A stretch of DNA of 64,000 nt from Myxococcota bacterium (GCA_022072125.1 JAJVIH010000004.1:1-64000), one strand, 5' to 3'; positions 28,503 to 37,950 are shown, counted from the first letter of the stretch. The notes: generated by a model from the sequence alone, not told the origin. Translations and numbers: made by a program.

Positions 28503-31500
28503 GTGCGCCCGTCCCTCTTCATATTCAAGAGTCATGCGCGAATCCCGCACTGGACGCTTCCGTTGCTGGCGGCGCTGTTTCTGTTCCCGGCCGGCGCCCG
28601 CGCCGCCACTTTTGATCCCGGATTGAAGTGGCGCACGATTGAAACGCCGCATTTCTCCGTCCATTACCACGAAGAACTGTCGCCGCTGGCGCAGATGGCC
28701 GCGCAATACTGCGAACTGGCGTACGATATTGTCACCGCGCGTTTCCAGTGGCGGCCCGCGGGAAAAACCCAGGTGGTCCTGCTCGACACCACGGACTACG
28801 CCAATGGCTTCGCCTTTCTGCTGCCGTACAATTACATCCGGCTGTTCGTGACCGTCCCCGAATCCAGTTCCCCGCTGGATGTGTACGATGACTGGCTGCA
28901 GAACCTGATCCTGCACGAGTACGCCCATATCGTCATGCTCGACATGACCGAGGGGCTGCCGCTATTCCTGCAGCGCATCTTTGGCCATGTCGTTCTGCCC
29001 AACAGCGTGCATCCGCACTGGATTCTGGAAGGCGTGGCGACCTGGGTGGAGACGGTGGAATCCCCGGGCGGGCGCGGCCGATCGCCGTTCGTGGACATGA
29101 TCCTGCGCATGGATGCGCTGTCCGGCCGCTTCCTGTCCATTGATCAGGCGGTCATTTACTTCACGGACTGGCCGGGCGGGAACGCCGCCTATTATTACGG
29201 CGCCAAATTTCACCAGTATCTGGCGGCCCGCCATGGCGACCACAAAATCCGCGAGTACTACAAGAGGGTGGCCTCGTTTCCGTTGCCGTATTTCACCCTG
29301 CTGTTGTCATGGCGGACCTTTGGAGCGGTCTTTGAAAGCGAATGGAGCCAATGGCGGGAGGAGATCACCCGCGAAGCCCGGGCGCAGCGTGACATCATTG
29401 AGAAGCAGGGAATCCGCGAGGGCAAGCGCCTGACTTTCCACGGAGGCGGGGTGGGAGGCGCCCGTTATTCGCCCAGCGGCAAGCGCATCGCCTATTCCCG
29501 TTCATCGCCGCGGACCGGGCCGGAAGTGCGACTGATGGAGCGTGATGGGTCGGGGGATCGCCAGCTTTTCCCCGACACCTTCTCCAACCAGATCGCGTGG
29601 AGCCGCGACGGCGAATCGGTGATCTTCTCCCAGGCCGCCATCAATGATCGTTTTTATACCTTTAACGATGTCTACCGGTACGATCTCTTCTCCGGGAAAG
29701 CGTATATGTTGTCGGCCAACCAGCTTCCCGGCGGCATGCGGCAGCGCGGTTCCTCATTGCGCGCCCGCGATCCCGACATCCATCCCGGCGGCCGGCATGT
29801 GCTCTTCGTGACCAATCGTTACGGACAGAACGCCCTGGTCGAGGCGGACGTGGAGGGCGAATTGCGGCGCTGGAGTTCCGCCAGTTTGCGCGTGGTGAAA
29901 AATTTCCAGGGTCTGGATGCGTATTCCGAACCCCGTTACTCGCCGGATGGAGAGACCATCGCGGTCTCCGTGGTGCGCAACGGCCAGCGCGACATCGTGC
30001 TGATGGATCGCCAGGGCCGGGAACTGGCCTGCGTCACCAACGATGGCGCCCGCGACACCAGCCCCGTCTGGAGCCCCGATGGCGGCTTGATCTTTTACGC
30101 CAGCGACCGCACGGGCGTATGGAATATCCACGCCTGGGAAAGAAGCACCGGGCGGCGCTGGCAGGTGACCAACGTGGTGGGCGGCGCCTTCACGCCCGAT
30201 GCGTCTCCCGATGGAAAATCGTTGTTGTACCGGAATTATCTTCCGGATGGATACGATATTTTCGAGTTGCCTCTCGACCGGGAGCAGTGGATTCCAGTTC
30301 CGGATTTGATCCCCAGCGGCGATCCTCCGCCATCGCGTTTCGCCCGCATGAGCGAGGGAAAGGCGGATTTTCCGGTTCACGATTACAACCCGTGGGACAC
30401 CCTCAAGCCATCCGTCAACAACTGGGTGCTGATTCCCACGCTGCTGCTGCGCGAAAATGACGTGGAACTGGGTCTGCTGACCTTTGGGTCAGATATCCTG
30501 CAATACCACGGCTACACCCTGCAGGGGACCTTCAGCGCGTTCACCCGGGAGTTCGGCGCCAGCGTCACCTACGAGTTCAACCGGCTGTATCCTACCTTCG
30601 TATTCAACCTCTCGACCTTCATCATCCAGTTTCCCCAGCGGCTGGCGGTGCGGGACGGTCCCATGGACCCGGTTCGTTTGGCGGGCGATGGCTTGTATGT
30701 GGAGCGCCGCAACCGCGCCAGCGCCGCGATGCACACGCCGTTGTTCCAGCGCCACCTGCTCATCACGGGCTACAGCTTCGAGCGGCGCGATTCCGCGGCC
30801 GATGTGCCTGACAACGCCATTACGGGCATCATTCCGGCGGGCGGCGACCATGCCCGCGTGACCCTGGGCTACCGGTATTCATGGACGCGATCGTTTTCGC
30901 GATCAATCAGCCTTGAAAACGGCCGCAGCGTGGGTCTGGCGCTGGATATTTACAGCCCCTGGCTGGGGGGAGACTACGAGGAAGCGGTGGTCACCACCGA
31001 CTTCCGCGAATACATCACCATGCCCTGGTTTTATAACCACGTGCTGGCCATGCGGGTGGCGGGAGGTCTGGCCTTTGGTCCCAACCCGGTGCAACTCTTC
31101 CGGGCGGGCGGTGCGGTGGGCGAGTCGTTGATCTCCGCCGCCACGGAGAATTTTTTTCCCATTCGCGGCTTTCCCACCTCGTTCCTGACCGGCCGGGGCG
31201 CCGCCATGGCCAGTCTCGAATACCGGCTGCCGCTGCTTTATGTGGATCATGGCCTGTTCACACTGCCGTTCTTCATCCAGAACCTGAGCCTGGCGGTATT
31301 CGCGGACGGGGGTACGGCCTACGCGGGCGAGGACCGGCCGGAGTCTATCCGCGACAACCTTTCGCTGGGAACCGGGCTGGAACTGCGGTCGAGCATGTCC
31401 TTGACCTTCGGTCCGCCGCTGGTAATACGTGGCGGCGTTGCTGCGGGCTTGACGCAACAGGGCGTCCGGAGTTTTCCGGGCATGTTGTATTTTCTGATTG

Positions 31501-31514
31501 GCCAGAGTTTCTGA
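28503..31514 (+). CDS. Gluzincin-type peptidase fused to a TolB-like propeller and C-terminal beta-barrel
   Basis: A protein of about 1003 residues with a Sec signal peptide (LPLLAALFLFPAGARA, cut near residue 34). Residues 40-290 form a peptidase-MA-like domain with the zinc motif HEYAH (His138, Glu139, His142) and a downstream Glu in WILEGVATWVE (Glu176). Residues 310-600 carry WD40-like/TolB-type repeats (ARYSPSGKRIAYSRS, PRYSPDGETIAVSV, PVWSPDGGLIFYASD). The last 400 residues alternate polar and hydrophobic residues like an outer-membrane barrel and end in Phe (FLIGQSF), as recognised by the BAM machinery. The start is a GTG with a weak ribosome site, so the N-terminus may shift. It is probably an outer-membrane protease or processing factor. 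Confidence 0.8.
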   Translation: MRPSLFIFKSHARIPHWTLPLLAALFLFPAGARAATFDPGLKWRTIETPHFSVHYHEELSPLAQMAAQYCELAYDIVTARFQWRPAGKTQVVLLDTTDYANGFAFLLPYNYIRLFVTVPESSSPLDVYDDWLQNLILHEYAHIVMLDMTEGLPLFLQRIFGHVVLPNSVHPHWILEGVATWVETVESPGGRGRSPFVDMILRMDALSGRFLSIDQAVIYFTDWPGGNAAYYYGAKFHQYLAARHGDHKIREYYKRVASFPLPYFTLLLSWRTFGAVFESEWSQWREEITREARAQRDIIEKQGIREGKRLTFHGGGVGGARYSPSGKRIAYSRSSPRTGPEVRLMERDGSGDRQLFPDTFSNQIAWSRDGESVIFSQAAINDRFYTFNDVYRYDLFSGKAYMLSANQLPGGMRQRGSSLRARDPDIHPGGRHVLFVTNRYGQNALVEADVEGELRRWSSASLRVVKNFQGLDAYSEPRYSPDGETIAVSVVRNGQRDIVLMDRQGRELACVTNDGARDTSPVWSPDGGLIFYASDRTGVWNIHAWERSTGRRWQVTNVVGGAFTPDASPDGKSLLYRNYLPDGYDIFELPLDREQWIPVPDLIPSGDPPPSRFARMSEGKADFPVHDYNPWDTLKPSVNNWVLIPTLLLRENDVELGLLTFGSDILQYHGYTLQGTFSAFTREFGASVTYEFNRLYPTFVFNLSTFIIQFPQRLAVRDGPMDPVRLAGDGLYVERRNRASAAMHTPLFQRHLLITGYSFERRDSAADVPDNAITGIIPAGGDHARVTLGYRYSWTRSFSRSISLENGRSVGLALDIYSPWLGGDYEEAVVTTDFREYITMPWFYNHVLAMRVAGGLAFGPNPVQLFRAGGAVGESLISAATENFFPIRGFPTSFLTGRGAAMASLEYRLPLLYVDHGLFTLPFFIQNLSLAVFADGGTAYAGEDRPESIRDNLSLGTGLELRSSMSLTFGPPLVIRGGVAAGLTQQGVRSFPGMLYFLIGQSF

Positions 31515-31532
31515 CGGAATATTGAGGAAGTC

Positions 31533-32234
31533 ATGAGCGGAGAACGGAATACCTGCGACGTGATCATCCCCGCGCTGAATGAAGAACAGGCGATTGGCCG
31601 CGTGCTCGCCGATTTACCGCCAGACCTGGCCCGCCAGATCATCGTCGTGGACAACGGCAGCGTGGATCGCACGGCGGAGATGGCGCGGGACCTGGGCGCG
31701 CGCGTGATCTACGAACCCATGCGCGGATACGGCGCCGCCTGCCTGGCGGGAATCAACGCCATCCGCTCCAACCCGCCCCATACGGTGCTGTTCATTGACG
31801 GCGACTACAGCGACGATCCCAAACAGGCCTGGTCCATCGTCACGCCGGTGCTGTCCGGAGAGATGGACCTGGTGCTCGGCTCGCGCCTGAGCGGACAGTT
31901 GCAGAAGGGCGCCATGCCGCCGCACGCGGTTTTTGGCAACCAGTTCGCCACACGGATCATGAACGCGGTCTGGCGGAGCCACTACACCGACCTGGGGCCG
32001 TTCCGCGCCATCAACTGGCGGGCCCTTGAACTGCTGGATATGCAGGATCGCGGCTATGGCTGGACCATCGAGATGCAGATCAAGGCGGCCCGCCTGCGCC
32101 TGCGCGTGCGTGAGGTTCCGGTGAGCTACCGCAAGCGCGTCGGCGAATCGAAAATCAGCGGAACGGTGCGGGGTTCCGTCAAGGCCGGCGCGAAAATCCT
32201 GGCGACCATCGCCCGCCACGGATTTGATCTTTGA
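31533..32234 (+). CDS. Family 2 glycosyltransferase (DPM1/UGT-like)
   Basis: A 233-residue GT-A fold enzyme. VIIPALNEEQAIGRVL is the nucleotide-sugar binding N-terminus, followed by IIVVDNGSVDRT. FIDGDYSDDP carries the DxD-type metal site, and LVLGSRLSG and GWTIEMQIKAARLRL complete the family pattern. No C-terminal membrane helices, so it is a soluble or peripheral enzyme. A GAGGAAG ribosome site precedes the ATG. It overlaps the next gene by four bases. Such GT2 genes paired with DUF2064 proteins recur in bacteria, and some pairs are linked to arsenosugar synthesis. The acceptor here is not known. Confidence 0.87.
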   Translation: MSGERNTCDVIIPALNEEQAIGRVLADLPPDLARQIIVVDNGSVDRTAEMARDLGARVIYEPMRGYGAACLAGINAIRSNPPHTVLFIDGDYSDDPKQAWSIVTPVLSGEMDLVLGSRLSGQLQKGAMPPHAVFGNQFATRIMNAVWRSHYTDLGPFRAINWRALELLDMQDRGYGWTIEMQIKAARLRLRVREVPVSYRKRVGESKISGTVRGSVKAGAKILATIARHGFDL

Positions 32235-32923
32235 GGCTGATCCAGTTCGCTCGCGCCCCCGTTCCCGGCAGGGTCAAAACCCGGATGTGTCCGCCGCTGG
32301 CGCCTGGGCAGGCCTGCGAATTGCACCAGGCCTTTCTGCTGGATATTTGGCATGGCCATGCCGCTCTTGGCGCCGATCGCCTGCTGGCGTTGGCGGATTC
32401 CTCCCCATCCAGTCTGGACTGGCTGAAAGCGCAGGGCGTGGAGAATATCACCGGGCAGCGGGGAAGAGATTTGGGAGAGCGCATGTTTCACGCCTTCGCG
32501 GACGCCTTCGCCGCGGGCTCCGGCCCCGCCGTGATCATCGGCAGCGACGCGCCCGCCATGCCGGCGCAAAGCATCGCCACGGCGTTTGAATGTTTGCAAT
32601 CAAACCCGGCGGTGCTTGGTCCCGCCGCCGATGGCGGCTATGTGTTGATCGGCCTCCATGTTCCGCCGCAAGCCGCCTGGTTTGAAACGATTGATTGGGG
32701 AACGGATCGGGTTTTCCGCCAGCAACTGGAACGGCTGGAGCAGGGTGGAATCCGGGCTTGCGTCCTGCCTCCACAAGAGGACGTGGATCATTTCGCCGAG
32801 CTGCTTCATCTGGACTCCCGGTTGCGCGGCCTGCCGGATGGCGGATTGGGCGCCGCTCCACGCACCGTGCGCCTGCTGGAATCCTGGAGCCGGGAAGGGT
32901 TGCTTTCCCCTGTTGCAGGATGA
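32231..32923 (+). CDS. DUF2064 / TIGR04282-family glycosyltransferase-like protein
   Basis: A 230-residue protein with the DUF2064 pattern: LIQFARAPVPGRVKTRM at the N-terminus, LGERMFHAFADAFAAG, VIIGSDAPAMP and LGPAADGGYVLIGL. This is a nucleotidyltransferase-like (GT-A) fold related to MobA/CofC enzymes. The start is a TTG whose last base overlaps the stop codon of the GT2 gene (four-base overlap), so translation is coupled. The pair may build an unusual glycan or modify a small molecule. It ends 77 bases before the convergent degenerate MBL gene. Confidence 0.85.
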   Translation: MRLIQFARAPVPGRVKTRMCPPLAPGQACELHQAFLLDIWHGHAALGADRLLALADSSPSSLDWLKAQGVENITGQRGRDLGERMFHAFADAFAAGSGPAVIIGSDAPAMPAQSIATAFECLQSNPAVLGPAADGGYVLIGLHVPPQAAWFETIDWGTDRVFRQQLERLEQGGIRACVLPPQEDVDHFAELLHLDSRLRGLPDGGLGAAPRTVRLLESWSREGLLSPVAG

Positions 32924-33000
32924 GCGCCGGGCGAGGTCCGCACGGATATGAATGAGTCATCCGGAGGACAGGAACAACGCCGGAGGAGTCAGATGGACTG

Positions 33001-33999
33001 TTATCCGAAGTCCATTTCCTGCTGGCGGGCCTGAACCAGCGCGCGCACCTGCGCCCGTGATCCGCACAAACCTTGCAGATGCAATTCGATATCCGCCGCG
33101 TTGGCGCCGAACAGGACGATCTCCCGCGCGCGGCATCCGGCGGCCCAGCCCGCGAGGTCTTCCGGCGGGCGGCGATATTCCGCGTCCCATGTCCGCGGCG
33201 CGGACCGGGGGTTCTCACCTTCTCCAGATTCTGAAGTGCCGCGTCCGGCCAACTCCAGTTCCAGGTTCGCCATCTTTCTCTGGACCCCGGAAGGCCGGAG
33301 TTCAATCGCGATCCGGGCTCTGGAATCGCCGGGCCGGAGCAGTGAAGGCAGTTGGGGATTCCAGCGGTAGCAGGGGTCCAGCCAGGCCGCCGCCGAAGTG
33401 GGGGCCGCGCAGGGGATTTCCAGTTCCGCAACCAGTTCCAGGAGCAACGGCAAGGTGAATATCCGCACTGAAAGCCGGAGCGGATGGCGATCCGCCTGTT
33501 CCGGCAGCCAGCGCCGCAGACGTTTCCGCCATTCATCCACCGGGAATCCGCTGGCTGAGAACGATTCCGCGTCGGCGGCCAGGATATCGGCGGCGGGGAA
33601 TACCGGAGGGGGGGAGTATAGCGGCGGCTCCAGCCGGACTTGACGGAGATACAACATGCGCCGGCCCCGGGTTTCGATCAGCAGCATGGCGCTGGCCGGG
33701 TGAGCGCCGCAGGGCAGCCACTGGAAACGGGTGTCTCCGGTGATGAAGGGCTGTTCATGCTCCGCCGCCAGCACGCCTTCGCGTTTGAGCAGGTTTCCCG
33801 CTTCCGCCACGCCGCGCGGGCAATATATCTGTTGATGCCCATGGCGGGCGCCGGGTTCATGGCTGCTGACCAGGCAGGCGGCGCGCTTGTGAATGGAGTC
33901 TATCCAGAACGGAGTATGGGCGAGGTGCAGGCCGCCATTCCAGGATAACCCGATGGGGTTGGCGACAGGTGGAAGGTGTCCCGCCTGTTCCTTCATCAA
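33001..33999 (-). CDS. Degenerate metallo-beta-lactamase-fold protein, exonuclease-like
   Basis: A 332-residue protein with no intact motif. Its layout follows that of ligase-associated DNA exonucleases and other MBL/beta-CASP-like proteins: FWIDSIHKRAACLVSSHE, then the RHGHQQIYCPRGVAEA segment, LPCGAHPASAMLLIETRGRR, and MLYLRQVRLEPPLYSP. In active relatives these places hold HxHxDH, a GH..GSA loop and YxGD. Here they read HEPGAR, GAHPASA and YLRQ, so nearly all metal ligands are lost. I infer an inactive paralogue with a structural or binding role. The start overlaps the stop of the threonine dehydratase gene (ATGA). Family placement is by alignment in the head and needs profile confirmation. 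Confidence 0.6.
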   Translation of the reverse strand: MMKEQAGHLPPVANPIGLSWNGGLHLAHTPFWIDSIHKRAACLVSSHEPGARHGHQQIYCPRGVAEAGNLLKREGVLAAEHEQPFITGDTRFQWLPCGAHPASAMLLIETRGRRMLYLRQVRLEPPLYSPPPVFPAADILAADAESFSASGFPVDEWRKRLRRWLPEQADRHPLRLSVRIFTLPLLLELVAELEIPCAAPTSAAAWLDPCYRWNPQLPSLLRPGDSRARIAIELRPSGVQRKMANLELELAGRGTSESGEGENPRSAPRTWDAEYRRPPEDLAGWAAGCRAREIVLFGANAADIELHLQGLCGSRAQVRALVQARQQEMDFG

Positions 34000-35042
34000 A
34001 AGTCGAATTTCTCCTGGGATTCGGCGGAAAAGGGCAGCACGCCCTGGGATTCGGATGGGTTGGCCAGCGAGGCCAGCACCAGAGGGTCCATGTTGCCGCC
34101 GCTCAGCACCACCACGATATTCGCCTTCTTGACCGGCAATTTGCGCGCCAGCAGGGCGGCGATTCCCACCGCGCCCGATGGCTCCACGTACAGCTTGGTG
34201 CGTTCGACCAGTAGTTTGAGCGCTCCGCGGATTTCATTGTCGTTGACCGTGACCATGCCGGTGACCAGGCGCTGCGCGATCTGGAAATTCAGCTTGCCCG
34301 GCGCCACCGGTTTGAGGCCGTCGGCGATGGTCTCCCCGGGTTCGATGGTCACCACCTCTCCCTTGCGGAGGCTTTGGCCCATGGCGTCCGCGGCTTCCGG
34401 TTCAACGCCATATATCCGCACCTCCGGCCGCAGGCTGCGCACCGCCACCGCGATCCCCGCGATGAGCCCGCCGCCGCCCACGGGCGTCACCACCGCCTCC
34501 ACCGTGGGCAATTCCTTGAGGATTTCCAGCCCGATGGTGCCTTGTCCGGCGATGACCTCGCGATCATCGAAGGGCGGAATGACCGTCATCCCCCGTCCGG
34601 CGGCGATTTCCAGCGCGCGGGCCTTCCGCTCGGCGGAGGTGCGTCCGGCGAATTCAACCTCGGCGCCGTAGCCGCGCGTGGCTTCCACCTTGGGGCGCGG
34701 CGCGTCCACCGGCATCACCACCACGCAGGGAACGCCGAAACTGCTCGCCGCAAGCGCCACTCCCTGGGCATGATTGCCGCTGGAAAACGTGACCACCCCG
34801 CGTTTGCGGTGATCCTCGGAAAGGGACGCGAGTTTGTTGCAGGCCCCCCGCGACTTGAACGCCCCGCCGCGCTGCAGGTTCTCCGCCTTGAGAAAGACGT
34901 GGTTTCCGGTCATCTGCGACAAAGTCCGCGACGGGAAGATGGGGGTGTAATGGACTTCGTTGCGGATGCGCTCCGCCGCAACCTGGATATCCTGCAGGGT
35001 CACCGGCAAACCGCGCACCAGTTCAGCGGACGATGTGCTCAT
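33996..35042 (-). CDS. Threonine/serine dehydratase (PLP-dependent, no ACT domain)
   Basis: A 348-residue fold-type II PLP enzyme. The Schiff-base Lys is in RGGAFKSRGA near residue 62. The phosphate/substrate loop is SSGNHAQGVA and the glycine-rich PLP phosphate site is VGGGGLIAG. At this length it lacks the C-terminal ACT regulatory domains of biosynthetic IlvA, which points to a catabolic TdcB-like threonine deaminase or a serine racemase-like enzyme. It overlaps both neighbours by four bases: prkA upstream and the degenerate MBL gene downstream. The three are therefore one tightly coupled unit, an unusual combination. Confidence 0.92.
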   Translation of the reverse strand: MSTSSAELVRGLPVTLQDIQVAAERIRNEVHYTPIFPSRTLSQMTGNHVFLKAENLQRGGAFKSRGACNKLASLSEDHRKRGVVTFSSGNHAQGVALAASSFGVPCVVVMPVDAPRPKVEATRGYGAEVEFAGRTSAERKARALEIAAGRGMTVIPPFDDREVIAGQGTIGLEILKELPTVEAVVTPVGGGGLIAGIAVAVRSLRPEVRIYGVEPEAADAMGQSLRKGEVVTIEPGETIADGLKPVAPGKLNFQIAQRLVTGMVTVNDNEIRGALKLLVERTKLYVEPSGAVGIAALLARKLPVKKANIVVVLSGGNMDPLVLASLANPSESQGVLPFSAESQEKFDF

Positions 35043-37276
35043 GGGGTGTCTCCGTATCGTTTGCGGATGAGGAACGCCAGGGTTTCCCGCGCGCTGTCCT
35101 CGTCGTAGCCATAGCGGCTGGCCAGGCGGTCCATCATTTCTTTCATGCGGTCCTGGGTTTTGTTGTCCAGCCGCTGGCGATCAGGTGACAGATAAATCTG
35201 GAATTCCTCGTTGGTTTTGCGGATGTCCTTCTTTTTGCGTTCGAAGAAGGTCTCCTTCAGGCGTTCGATATAACGGTGGAAAATGCGTTCGTAGTCCACC
35301 GGCTCGCCGGGATGCTCCAGCGAATACGCGCCGATGGCGCCGATCAGATTGTTGCGGAAATCCTGGGGCTTTTCGTTGTCCGCTCCGATGGTTTTTTCAA
35401 ATTCCCTCATCAGTTGCTCGTCGGGCTCCACGAACTGGCCGGAGACAGGGTCCTGCACCCGCTCGCCGCGAACCCAATGGGTCACCTGCCGCACGTAGCG
35501 GTTGATGTAGTCCAGGTAATTCCGTTCCTCGGCCAGGCCCATGGCGTCGCTGAACTCCCGGTCCACCCATTGCATCCAGGCGTCTTCCACCACGGTCAGG
35601 AACGCCGCGGGGCGGTGGTAGTCTCCGCGCGGCTCCAGTTGCAGCCAGTCGTACACGGTCACATCGGCGATCAGTTTCTTCAATTCTTCCAGCACCGCCA
35701 GCGGATGCAGGGTTTTGAACTCCGGATGATGGGCCGCCGCCAGCAGGGCGGTCTGGATTTCCCGCGGGGAAGCGCCAAAACGGCCTTCGTAATAGGGAAA
35801 ATTGGCCGACTCGTTGATCAGGTCCGGGATGAGCGCGGTCAGTTCCCGCGCCACCGCGGAATTGAGTCTGGAAGGCGCCACGCCCTCGTCATACAGCCGG
35901 GCTTTTTCCAGCGGCGTCAGTTCGCGGACAGCCTGGCGCACTCCCTCCTTGGGGTTGTCCAGTTCGGGCCGCTTGAGGCGGGTGAGCACGGCCCACAACG
36001 CCGCCACCTCATGGGCGTGCGGAGCAATCGTCTTGTGCACCGATTCGCGGGTGATCCGCTGCTGGTAGATGCGTTGTTCGTCGGACACCCGCAGCAGGTA
36101 GGGCGCGCGGACAAGCTGGATGCGGCCCTTGAATGACTGGAAATCCGGGTGTTCCTTGAAGGCGTCCAGGTGTTTTTCATTGGTCGAGCCGATGAACACC
36201 GTGTCCAGAAAAATATTGATGGGACCGATGCCGACCGTTCCCGATTCGCAGGTGGACAACAGGTATTTGAACGCCTCCAGCGGACGCTTGAGCAGGTCAT
36301 TGTATTCCAGCAGGCCGCGATTGGCGTCCACCAGCGGACCATACACCACGTGCAGGTTCAGGTTCTGCAGCATGGGCGGCAGCGAGCCATAACTTTTGTC
36401 CATGGTGATCTGGCGGACATCGGCGTCCACCGACATTTGCGGCTCGACGGTCGCGGCGCCCGTGCGGTAGCGGCGGGAGGTGTAAAAACGCTCCACCTGC
36501 ACATGGCGCATCACCCGCCAGAAATCGCCCCGGTAGGCGATCATCAGCGCTTCGTAAATACGGCGCGACTGGGCGCTCAGGTCGCCGTGGCGCAGGTAGG
36601 CGGAGATACGCCATGGCAGTTTGGCGTTCTTTGACACCGAGTCGAGCAGGCCCTGCCGCTCCTCTTTCGGAATGAGCAACAACGGATGATCGGACAGTTC
36701 GTTGACAATGCGGGATTCGATGTCCTCGGGGGGCAGGTAGGCGAAGCTGTCGCCATCCACCACGCCCCCCTCGCGCGGGCCGGCGCCAAAGCCAATCGAG
36801 CTTCTGGTCAGCTTTTCATTGGGAAATATCCAGGAGAAGCGGTACTGCGCCCCTTCGGGCTGCCGGGAATACTGCTCCATGGCGTGCCCAATCGCCGCGA
36901 TGATGCTGGTTTTGGCGCTGCCGTTGGGACCATGCAACAGGATGAGTTTGTTGATCCGTCCATCCATCGCGAAGCTGGACAGGGTCTTGTGGATTTCCGC
37001 GATGATGCGTTCCTGGCCGGCGACGCGCGCCAGGCCGCCGTCAAATTCGCCGTCAAAGAGCCGGAACCGGGTCTGCGCGCCCGCTGGCGTCCGGACGCTC
37101 TCCGAACCGAAATATTCAAATACGTCCACCAGATACTGGGCGGCGTTGCGCAACTGGTGGCGCGGATTCAGGTTGACCAGTTGCAGGTACTCGCCAAACG
37201 ACATGACGTTGCGGTCGCGCTCGAACTGGTTGCGCACGCGCTGACTGAGATTTTCCAGGTACTCGCGGGTGTTCAC
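35039..37276 (-). CDS. prkA: PrkA-family serine protein kinase (AAA+ plus kinase-like domain)
   Basis: A 745-residue protein, longer than E. coli YeaG (about 640). The N-terminal region (YLENLSQRVRNQFERDRNVM) and the PrkA AAA+ domain are clear, with Walker A GPNGSAKTS near residue 116 and GPINIFLDTVFIGSTNEKH as the Walker B/sensor region. The C-terminal kinase-like domain runs to the end. The start is GTG at 37276 with GAGG five bases upstream. PrkA proteins respond to stress, starvation or sporulation-like cues. Here it leads a unit with threonine dehydratase and an MBL-like gene rather than the usual YeaH and SpoVR partners. Confidence 0.92.
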   Translation of the reverse strand: MNTREYLENLSQRVRNQFERDRNVMSFGEYLQLVNLNPRHQLRNAAQYLVDVFEYFGSESVRTPAGAQTRFRLFDGEFDGGLARVAGQERIIAEIHKTLSSFAMDGRINKLILLHGPNGSAKTSIIAAIGHAMEQYSRQPEGAQYRFSWIFPNEKLTRSSIGFGAGPREGGVVDGDSFAYLPPEDIESRIVNELSDHPLLLIPKEERQGLLDSVSKNAKLPWRISAYLRHGDLSAQSRRIYEALMIAYRGDFWRVMRHVQVERFYTSRRYRTGAATVEPQMSVDADVRQITMDKSYGSLPPMLQNLNLHVVYGPLVDANRGLLEYNDLLKRPLEAFKYLLSTCESGTVGIGPINIFLDTVFIGSTNEKHLDAFKEHPDFQSFKGRIQLVRAPYLLRVSDEQRIYQQRITRESVHKTIAPHAHEVAALWAVLTRLKRPELDNPKEGVRQAVRELTPLEKARLYDEGVAPSRLNSAVARELTALIPDLINESANFPYYEGRFGASPREIQTALLAAAHHPEFKTLHPLAVLEELKKLIADVTVYDWLQLEPRGDYHRPAAFLTVVEDAWMQWVDREFSDAMGLAEERNYLDYINRYVRQVTHWVRGERVQDPVSGQFVEPDEQLMREFEKTIGADNEKPQDFRNNLIGAIGAYSLEHPGEPVDYERIFHRYIERLKETFFERKKKDIRKTNEEFQIYLSPDRQRLDNKTQDRMKEMMDRLASRYGYDEDSARETLAFLIRKRYGDTP

Positions 37277-37368
37277 GCGGTCCTCACAGTGAATGACGGT
37301 TCGCCGGAGATACAGGCCGGCGCCTGCCGCCTACGGAAACACGGGATGGACGGTTGAATCAAGCGCGC

Positions 37369-37950
37369 TCAACCCGCCGGGGCCGTGGCGCCGGAATGGG
37401 TCGCGCCCTGCGCGTCCCCGCCGGAAGCGCCGTCTTCTTCCGCTCCGCCATCCGGGAGCGACGCGCCGGTTCCCGTCGCTGGGGTTTCGCCGCCGGAATC
37501 CGGCTCCGGATCCCCCGCGTCCTCACCGGAGGCGTCGTCCGCGCCGCCATCGGTTTCCGGCCCGGCGCCGGAATCTTTTTCCTCTTCTTCTCCGGCGTCC
37601 GGATCGGGGGTGGGCTCGACCGTCACTTCTCCCTCCCAGGTCTTGACGCATTCCAGGTAGTCGCAACCGGTCCGGGTTTGGCAATACCGGTGCTTGCGCT
37701 CAAACCGCCGGACATCCTGGCTGAGCAGGTTGCCGATATTGTCGCCCACCTGTTCGCGGCAGCTTCTGCTGTCCTCGCCCGAAAAATCCACCGCGGCGGG
37801 GTTGGGAAAATTGTCCGGATTGCCGGCCTGGCAGGTCTTGAGTTGGCCGCACATATATTCGGTGAACGGCGGTGCGCTGGAGCAGGCGATCACCCCCACA
37901 CCCAGCAGAATGGGCAGCGCGTGGAATACGGCGGAACCATGGAAACTCAT
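37369..37950 (-). CDS. Putative lipoprotein with acidic low-complexity tail
   Basis: A 193-residue protein. The signal peptide ends in GVGVIAC, a good lipobox. The mature N-terminal half has eight further Cys (such as CGQLKTC and CDYLEC), which could form disulfides. From about residue 115 to the end it is Asp/Glu/Gly/Ala/Pro-rich low-complexity sequence resembling the linkers of the other surface lipoproteins in this window. No family recognised. It lies between the fabF gene (92 bases upstream) and prkA (92 bases downstream) on the same strand, without overlap. Confidence 0.65.
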   Translation of the reverse strand: MSFHGSAVFHALPILLGVGVIACSSAPPFTEYMCGQLKTCQAGNPDNFPNPAAVDFSGEDSRSCREQVGDNIGNLLSQDVRRFERKHRYCQTRTGCDYLECVKTWEGEVTVEPTPDPDAGEEEEKDSGAGPETDGGADDASGEDAGDPEPDSGGETPATGTGASLPDGGAEEDGASGGDAQGATHSGATAPAG

